In this document: piece after piece, positions 58,601 to 64,000 of the stretch
How the letters are laid out: every line of letters begins with the position of its first letter
How positions within the stretch are numbered: position 1 is the stretch's first letter
Notes under the pieces: model-generated
What the model was told of the DNA's origin: nothing
What the model saw: only the letters and a program-made list of their open reading frames with translations
The model's database searches: none
DNA from: Ziziphus jujuba
Taxonomy: Eukaryota; Streptophyta; Magnoliopsida; Rosales; Rhamnaceae
Assembly (NCBI RefSeq): GCF_031755915.1
Contig: NC_083386.1
Location: forward strand, 17,965,001 to 18,029,000
Length of the DNA: 64,000 nucleotides
Direction of reading: 5' to 3'
Program-made: the position numbers and the translations under genes

Positions 58601-61228
58601 ACAGTGGGTGGCTATATCTATGATGTTACACTCATGTTTTTCTTCTTCTGTACATGGTTCAAATAACTCACTCAATCCTAAGGGATCTAAATTACTTTCC
58701 TTTGCCATATCATTTACCAATTCATCACATGCATCAACAAGAAAGCAGCAAGAAATTTCATCAAGATTAGGAAATTTAACAACATTAGGGATTTGAAAAC
58801 TTACCTCCTCATTGAGTACTCTAAGGGTTACTTGCCTTTGTTGTACATCAATTAGGGCACGTCCGGTTGCAAGAAATGGTCTTCCAAGAATGATTGGAAT
58901 GTTGTCATCTTCCTCCATATCAAGTATCACAAAGTCTGCAGGGAATATGAACTTGTTTACTTTTACAAGTACATCCTCCAATATTCCCCTTGGCCTTTTT
59001 ATGCTTCGATCTGCCATTTGAAGAGTCACTGTGGTAGGCTTCACATCTCCCACTCCAAGCTTCCTGTAAATGCTATATGGCATCAAATTAATGCTAGCAC
59101 CTAAATCACAAAGAGCCATAAAATTATAATGTCCAATGTTACACGGGATATCAAAGCTTCCTGGATCTTTTAACTTGGGTGGAATCCTATGGTGTAACCT
59201 AGCACTACTCTCCTCACTCAAAGCTACTAACTCATAATTCTCCCACCTCCTCTTGTTTGACAATATCTCCTTCAAAAACTTAACATAGGAAGGCATTTGT
59301 TCTAAGGCATCTATGAAAGGGATATTTACATGCAATTGCTTAAATACATCAAGAAACTTTTTAAATTGATTATCTAACTTTGCATTCCTAAACCTAGATG
59401 GGAAAGGTGGAGGTGGGGTTTTCTTGTAGGCTTGATTCTTCTCCTCATTTTCGTTGTGCTTGTCAATAGGTTTGGTTAGGTAAGGTGCTGGTTCAACTTT
59501 CTTTGATCCAGTTGGTGAGCTCTCGGCCTCTCTTCCATGTGGTGGTATGTACTTTGTTGGTGGAGACTTCATGGCATCACTTAAACCTTCATCTTTTCTC
59601 CTATAAGCCTCCTTATGCTCCACATTTGATTTTGAGTTGTCATGTGTGACCAAGTGTGATGTTGAGTCTATAGGGCTCTCTTCATCTTCATCATCAAGAA
59701 TTACCATCCCTTTGTCACTTTCTTTAGGCTCGGCTACTTGCTTTCCACTTCTTAATGTAATGGCTTGAACCTGCTCCTTTGGGTTCTTCTCCGTTTGGCT
59801 TGGCAAAGTTCCTTGACTTCTTTGGAATTGAGTTGCTAATTGACCTATTTGGTTCTCCAAGCTTTTGATTGCAGCGATTTGGTTGTTGAACATTTGACTA
59901 TGGTTTGTCAATTGTTGCTCAGTTCTCTGCATGAAAGAATTAGTACTATTAGATAACTCTTGCAAAGATTGTTGAAGTGAAGAAAATTGAGTTTGAGCTT
60001 GAGAAGAATTTTGATTTTGATGTGCAAGTTGCGGCTTTTGGTAGAATGGAGATTGGAATTGTTGTTTTTGAAACCCTCCACTTTGTCCTTGATTAGACCC
60101 TTGCTGGTTGTTGTTAGACCATGAAAAATTTGGGTGGTTCCTCCATCCTGGATTATATGTGTTAGAATATGGATTGTTTTGTTGCTTTTGGAAGTTCCCT
60201 ACAAAATTAACATCATCAGAAGCAAAGGGATTTCCAACTTGGCAATCCACACTCTTATGATCATGAGCACCACATAAATCACAAAATAAAAAATTATTAG
60301 TAGATTGGATAGAATTCACCCCTATTTGACCAAATTGAGTGTTCAAGGTCTTCATGAATTGGGTTGCAAGTTGAGCTCCTAAGTTGTTAATATCAACGTC
60401 TTCCACGGCCTTTACTTGACTTCTTCCATTTAGTCTCCTCTCACTTGGATATTGGTAGTTATTATGGGCCATCTCTTCAATTAATTCAAATGCTTCTGAT
60501 TGCCTCTTCTTCATTAAAGAACCTCCTGCAGCTGCATCTACCAATTGTTTGTTACCATAATCTAGACCATTATAGAAAATCTGTACCTGTATCCATGTTG
60601 GAAAACCATGGTGTGGGCATCTTCTTAATAGTTCCTTGAAGCGCTCCCATGCATCATACAAAGTCTCTTGGTCCCATTGACAAAAATTGTTTATATCACT
60701 TTTCAATTTTGCGGTCTTTGATGGAGGAAAAAATTTGTCTAGGAATTTTGCCTCCATAGCATCCCATGTAGTGATAGTACCTGCAGGTAAAGAATTTAAC
60801 CACACTTTTGCCTTGTCTCTAAGAGACCAAGGAAAAAGTCTTAATCGAAAAGCATCATCAGAAACACCATTTTGTTTAGACATATCACACAATTGAAGAA
60901 AACTAGAAATATGCATGTTTGGATCTTCATGAGGCAAACCACAAAATTGAACATTATTAAGCAAAGAAGTAGTAGATGCTTCAATTTTAAAATTGTTTGC
61001 TTCAATGGGTGGTCTCCTTATGCAAGACAAATCACCAACTTTCTTGTGAGCAGCATACTCGCATATGGGCAAATCATCTTCTCTTTGGTTGGCCATTGCA
61101 CCTTCTTGAGTTCCTTGGTCTATACGTACCCAAGTACCCCTTATGGCTTGTTTTCTAGGTGCTGGTTTATTTTCTAAGTCAACTTCCTCCTTGAACTCTT
61201 GATCACCACTATGACTCATACACAACAC
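55622..61228 (-). CDS. Athila-type Gag-Pol polyprotein, 1,868 residues, intact
   Basis: Gag (retrotrans_gag) spans about residues 95-260. The CCHC zinc knuckle is C316-C319-H324-C329. A Gln/Asn/Ser-rich linker (340-480) contains a possible coiled coil. The protease has the Athila-type active site CDLGAS (Asp708) and IILGRPFL (779-786). RT has [11 protein letters not shown] (Asp1087) and FMDD (1149-1152). RNase H has CDASD (Asp1298), TTEKEM (Glu1337/1339) and YTDH (Asp1364). Integrase has zinc ligands H1509, H1516, C1547, C1550 and catalytic Asp1579, Asp1638, Glu1674; the last two are separated by exactly 35 residues (DD35E). The C-terminal domain ends KPYYEGG with no chromodomain. Gag and Pol are one frame, so the Gag:Pol ratio must come from processing or RNA-level control. 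The Met at codon 4 is an equally possible start. Confidence 0.96.
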   Translation of the reverse strand: MLCMSHSGDQEFKEEVDLENKPAPRKQAIRGTWVRIDQGTQEGAMANQREDDLPICEYAAHKKVGDLSCIRRPPIEANNFKIEASTTSLLNNVQFCGLPHEDPNMHISSFLQLCDMSKQNGVSDDAFRLRLFPWSLRDKAKVWLNSLPAGTITTWDAMEAKFLDKFFPPSKTAKLKSDINNFCQWDQETLYDAWERFKELLRRCPHHGFPTWIQVQIFYNGLDYGNKQLVDAAAGGSLMKKRQSEAFELIEEMAHNNYQYPSERRLNGRSQVKAVEDVDINNLGAQLATQFMKTLNTQFGQIGVNSIQSTNNFLFCDLCGAHDHKSVDCQVGNPFASDDVNFVGNFQKQQNNPYSNTYNPGWRNHPNFSWSNNNQQGSNQGQSGGFQKQQFQSPFYQKPQLAHQNQNSSQAQTQFSSLQQSLQELSNSTNSFMQRTEQQLTNHSQMFNNQIAAIKSLENQIGQLATQFQRSQGTLPSQTEKNPKEQVQAITLRSGKQVAEPKESDKGMVILDDEDEESPIDSTSHLVTHDNSKSNVEHKEAYRRKDEGLSDAMKSPPTKYIPPHGREAESSPTGSKKVEPAPYLTKPIDKHNENEEKNQAYKKTPPPPFPSRFRNAKLDNQFKKFLDVFKQLHVNIPFIDALEQMPSYVKFLKEILSNKRRWENYELVALSEESSARLHHRIPPKLKDPGSFDIPCNIGHYNFMALCDLGASINLMPYSIYRKLGVGDVKPTTVTLQMADRSIKRPRGILEDVLVKVNKFIFPADFVILDMEEDDNIPIILGRPFLATGRALIDVQQRQVTLRVLNEEVSFQIPNVVKFPNLDEISCCFLVDACDELVNDMAKESNLDPLGLSELFEPCTEEEKHECNIIDIATHCEVDYVGKFEDLGESGPRKIPSVEHPPIIDLKPLPSHLKYAFLGFNNTLPVIISSTLSEDQEAKLLEVLREHKTALGWTIADIKGISPSICMHKILMEEDHKPTVEHQRRLNPNLKKVVHGEILKLLDAGIIYPISDSDWVSPIQVVPKKGGMTVQENDKSELIPTRLVTGWRVCIDYRKLNKATRKDHFPLPFIDQMLERLAGKEYYCFLDGYSGYNQIAIAPDDQEKTTFTCPYGTFAYRRMPFGLCNAPATFQRCMMSIFSDMVEDIIEIFMDDFSVFGDSFTSCLQNLSRVLLRCKEMNLVLNWEKCHFMVQEGIVLGHKTSKRGIEVDKAKIEVIEKLPPPTSIKGIRSFLGHAGFYRRFIKDFSKITKPLCNLLNKDVPFVFDDECMHAFNLLKEKLICAPIMCTPNWNLPFEIMCDASDYAIGAVLGQRKDKKLHVIYYASRTLNDAQLNYATTEKEMLAIVFSFDKFRAYLLGSKTIVYTDHSAIKYLMSKKESKPRLIRWVLLLQEFDLEILDKKGVENLVADHLSRLELSEEKEERDIEECFPDEKVFKVDGMFDVPWYADIVNYLVTNVMPPSLEKPYEKHKFLKESRYYFWDDPYLFKKCADGIIRRCVAREETMSIIKSCHSSEYGGHFGTRKTIAKILNSGFYWPSMFKDTNIYVQGCDRCQRTGNISRKNEMPLKNILEVELFDVWGIDFMGPFPSSCGNKYILVAVDYVSKWVEASALPTNDARVVLKFLKKYIFTRFGTPRAIISDGGTHFCNKQFESLLAKYGVRHKIATPYHPQTSGQVEISNREIKRILEKTVNASRKDWSLKLDDALWAYRTAYKTPIGTSPYKLVFGMECHLPVELEHKAYWATKFLNFDQEAVGKNRLLQLDELEEFRMDAFENAKIYKEKTKRWHDKMIKKRDFHVGQKVLLYNSRLKLFPGKLRSRWSGPYDIVQIFPSGAIEITKPGHESFKVNGQRLKPYYEGGVLETSLYLDDLN

Positions 61229-61680
61229 CTAATTCCTAAAAAAGAGAGCACGGAAAATAAATTAGAAAGAAAATTAGAAAATTAAACAAGAAAGAAAAAA
61301 AAAATTATTAGAATTCTAATGTTGCTAACTATCTAACAATTAAAATCAATTAGCGATAAAGAAAAACAAACTAACACTTAACTAAAAGATAAATGAAAAT
61401 AACTCTAGGAAATAACGAACCAAACGAAAAGAATGCAAAAAAATTAAACCCTTTTGTGAGGTATGCTTTTAAAGTAAACAATTATGCCAAACTAAAATTT
61501 CAACTAAAAGTAAGCTAAACCTAATCTTATTCAACCAAACAAATAAAAAAAAATAAAAAAAATTAAAACCCTAGCATGCAACACTAAAACCAAAATTAAG
61601 AAACAAATATAAAAATTTAAAATAAGAAAACAATGTTCAAAGCACTACTAAACCCAATCCGAATTAATATTAATGCCTTA
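61229..61680 (-). other. Athila-type 5' leader
   Basis: About 450 nt of AT-rich untranslated RNA leader between the primer site and the Gag-Pol start. It would contain the packaging signal. No ORF is present. Confidence 0.7.
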
Positions 61681-61699
61681 ATCCCCGGCAACGGCGCCA
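61681..61699 (-). other. Primer binding site for tRNA-Asp
   Basis: The plus strand reads ATCCCCGGCAACGGCGCCA, which equals the 3' end of plant tRNA-Asp(GUC) including the added CCA as I know it. The coding strand is its complement, starting six bases after the LTR. tRNA-Asp priming is usual for Athila. Confidence 0.92.
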
Positions 61700-61705
61700 A
61701 AAACT

Positions 61706-63446
61706 TGATGTGTAAAATCAACTCGCAAGTGCACGAATCGTTTTCAAGTAATAAAGTGGAAAAATAGGGTTGTCGTACCCAAGGGATTAAGTATTAAGTA
61801 CCAAAGATAATTAGGTTTTGATAATATTTGAACTAAAATTTAAGATGGCAATTGAAAACTAAATAAACTAAATTAAACAAAAGCAATCAATTAAAATTAG
61901 ATCAATTTCAAGTAAGAGAGAGAATTGAATAATTATGAATACTAAGGCATTTGATTTCACCACTAACTATTCCAATTTAATTACTTAAATATGTGAATTT
62001 AATTAACTAGTAATTTTGTTAACCATACTTAATCACAAAATTAATCAAAAGTAGTTTCCACTCACAATTGATAATATTCACATAACCTAATTTATTCCTT
62101 CCGGCCTATAAATTAAATCATGCAAATTCATCAAGCATAGATTAAGCAAATAATATGGCATGAGACATAACTATTTTCCAATCAATTATGCATTCATGTA
62201 AATCATTGGAGATCCATAATATTATCCTTTTCCAAGCTCAAATATTATTAAAATCATTCATTCCTTCCGGCCTATGAAAGCATTAAGTATACCAATGATT
62301 TATTAACAAAACATATTACTAATTAAATAAAACTCAACATATATTAAAATAATTAAACCTTCATAGTTAGGGCTACATCATAGCCCTAGCTATGAAAATT
62401 AGTTCATGGTAAAAATAATTTCAACATCCATAGTTATAAAAAATAATAAGATTCACAATTAAAGAGAAAGGAAAAGAGAATAAAAACTATTGAAGAAATT
62501 CTCCTCCAAGAGCTCTCAAAGTCGTAGCCTTCTTCTCCAAGCAAGCCCACGTCTTTATGCCTCTTCCAAGCTCTCCAATTGATCTTCTAAAACTCTAAAA
62601 CTTTAAAACTCTAGAACCCTTAAGAGAATCTTAGAAACTCCCAAAATTTGGTTTGTTTCTATTTAAGGGTCCTAAAAGCTCTTAAATAACTCTCTAAACT
62701 TGTATATCTTCCTTCAATGTGGTGGGGGCTATATATATAGGACCTTGGGAATCTTTTTCTCTCTTTATTTTCAATGTGGGAGTCTTGGAAGATACCTTTT
62801 TTAGGCCATGAAAAGGGTTGGACGAATTTCATGTGTAAAAAGGAAACTGTATATTACTTGGTCTCTACTACTTTCCTTTTATCTAATTCCTCCTAAAAAA
62901 TAGTTAATTAGTCTAATTTACCCTTAATGAAGCATGTGACATGACATGTGCCTCATTAATGATAAATTAACCAATTATTGCCACTTGTTTTTATCTTGGC
63001 CCTCAAATTGCCTTGATTCCCTCTTTTGATCAATGGTGGAGATTTAACTAGAATATTATTTTCTATAAATTCTAAACTTTAAATGATGATAACTCTTTGC
63101 TCGCACCTCGAAATCCAAAAATAACGAGACATTTGAAATCCTCAGATCGTGATGATTCATATGACATCCACTTCCATCATGAAATTCCCGATAGAATCTT
63201 TATGGAATCTTCAAGGTATCTTTTTGGAATATTTTTCATGCTTAGTCCGTTCGAGCTCAAATCTTGCTTCCCACCATAATTCGACCCAAGGAATCCATCT
63301 TTATGGTTGTTTTCTTAAAACTCTTCCTCTTTCACCTAGATTAAGAAAAATACATAATTAAGTATCTTTCCATAAGAAATTAACACAAACTAACAAATAT
63401 TAAGCTATAAATATGGCATAAAATCATTAATATTTTAGACCTAACA
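61706..63446 (-). repeat. Athila-type element 5' LTR (right)
   Basis: 1,741 bp, coding-strand start TGTTAGGTC and end TACACATCA. Drives transcription leftwards. Appears identical to the left LTR. Confidence 0.97.
62729..62741 (-). promoter_or_regulatory. Putative TATA box in the 5' LTR
   Basis: Coding strand CCTATATATATAG, followed by CCCCCACCACATTG, in the middle of the LTR about 706 bp from its start. The same block is kept in the solo LTRs at 30,736 and about 35,072. It is the best promoter candidate for the element. Confidence 0.65.
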
Positions 63447-63451
63447 GAGGT

Positions 63452-64000
63452 CGATTTTCTTCAATTCTTGACAGTTTGTGAGATCCGAGGACATTAAGTC
63501 CGAGAGCTTTCCAGCGAGATTTTGGCCACCACAGGTTCGATCTCTGGAAGAGGCACGTGTGAGTCGTGGGACCGATCCCGTTGAGGTTCTAGATTGATAC
63601 ATGTGCTTGAGATGAGTGATCCACCTTCAAATTTATTTTCTGGTGTTAAATTATATATATATTTTGTGATAATTGAATATTTGGAAATTATATTTCATGT
63701 GCTAAATATTAGATAAATTTCTATTTGGAAATTTTATACCAAATTTGGGGTGAAATGGAATTTTATGTGCATAGAGATCATATTTTGATTTTAAGAAATT
63801 ATGAATTTACTTTTATGAAATTATTGTTGAATTTAATTGCGGATTATTCATGATTAATTAAAATGCATTTATATGAATTCATGCATTCGGGAATTTTTAT
63901 GCGATTTTATTTATATTGAATTTCAAGGATTTGATGAAATATTGTTTTAAAATTTTTATGTTCAAAGAATATAATTATGTATTTGATTATTTGTGGCATT
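63452..64000 (+). repeat. Dispersed repeat, right part, beyond the Athila-type insertion
   Basis: Continues the mixed-composition repeat from 52,105 (for example GTGAGTCGTGGGACCGATCCC at 63,559-63,579), becoming AT-rich after about 63,640. No ORF. The end lies beyond the window. Confidence 0.4.

Larger units (their letters stand above)
52106..63446 (-). mobile_element. Complete Athila-lineage Ty3/gypsy retrotransposon, apparently intact and recent
   Basis: 11,341 bp. Two 1,741-bp LTRs (TGATGTG...CCTAACA on the plus strand) look identical base for base on line-by-line reading. They are flanked by perfect GAGGT duplications. The element has a 19-nt tRNA-Asp primer site, a single 1,868-codon Gag-Pol frame with all catalytic residues, a ~1.76-kb noncoding 3' region and a polypurine tract. 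The tRNA-Asp primer, protease motif [11 protein letters not shown] and RT box FMDDFSVFG together are characteristic of the plant Athila lineage. There is no chromodomain. LTR identity implies very recent insertion. Confidence 0.97.

Noticed and set aside
61681..61699. Part of a tRNA-Asp gene
   Set aside because: Only the 3' end plus CCA is present, six bases from an LTR, so it is a retrotransposon primer site and not a tRNA gene.
1..64000. CRISPR array, prophage, integron or bacterial operon
   Set aside because: No regularly spaced identical repeats, ribosome-binding sites or clustered bacterial genes are present; the sequence is typical plant nuclear DNA.

Overview
This 64-kb window is nuclear DNA from a plant, most likely a eudicot. 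The evidence is very AT-rich intergenic sequence, a small spliced gene, and LTR retrotransposons of typical plant lineages that use plant tRNA-Asp and initiator tRNA-Met primer sites. No bacterial-style operons, tRNA/rRNA genes or CRISPR arrays are visible. Most open reading frames are retrotransposon pieces or chance ORFs. Only one host gene is supported: a two-exon gene for a small secreted cysteine-rich peptide near 46.1-46.5 kb.

Layout. 1-4.96 kb: decayed Ty1/copia element (+ strand) with one LTR, itself interrupted by a minisatellite-bearing insertion. 4.96-10.8 kb: AT-rich spacer with three short tandem duplications and a possible Helitron end. 10,805-24,444: Ty3/gypsy element 'B1' (- strand, target-site duplication CAAAT), an internally deleted gag-protease element. 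It is split by a related, more complete but broken gypsy element 'C' (15,319-22,427, duplication GAATA). One B1 LTR carries a truncated Athila-type solo LTR. 24.45-29.5 kb: AT-rich spacer with a 146-bp foldback element. 29.5-40.9 kb: Tat-like gypsy relic (- strand), interrupted by an Athila-type solo LTR (30,028-31,770, CATAG) and by a second copy of the deleted element, 'B2' (32,733-39,897, CTGGA). B2 in turn holds another Athila-type solo LTR (34,050-35,423, CAAAC). 40.9-45.9 kb: AT-rich spacer. 45.9-46.6 kb: the peptide gene. 46.6-48.9 kb: spacer. 48.9-51.16 kb: a second copia relic (- strand) with the same LTR family as the one at the left edge. 51,161 to the window end: a dispersed repeat beginning TGTAACAC, split by a complete Athila-type element (52,106-63,446, GAGGT).

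The Athila-type element is the youngest object. Its two 1,741-bp LTRs look identical, its duplication is perfect, and a single 1,868-codon Gag-Pol frame keeps every catalytic motif. Three further insertions of the same LTR family survive only as solo LTRs, so this family has repeatedly inserted here and been removed by LTR-LTR recombination.

The most interesting unusual system is the B family. Two separate insertions share the same in-frame fusion of a reverse-transcriptase motif to the integrase C-terminal tail. Both keep the gag/protease region but lack most of RT, all of RNase H and the integrase core. This fits a non-autonomous family that multiplied after the deletion (TR-GAG-like), presumably with enzymes supplied by a complete relative such as element C.
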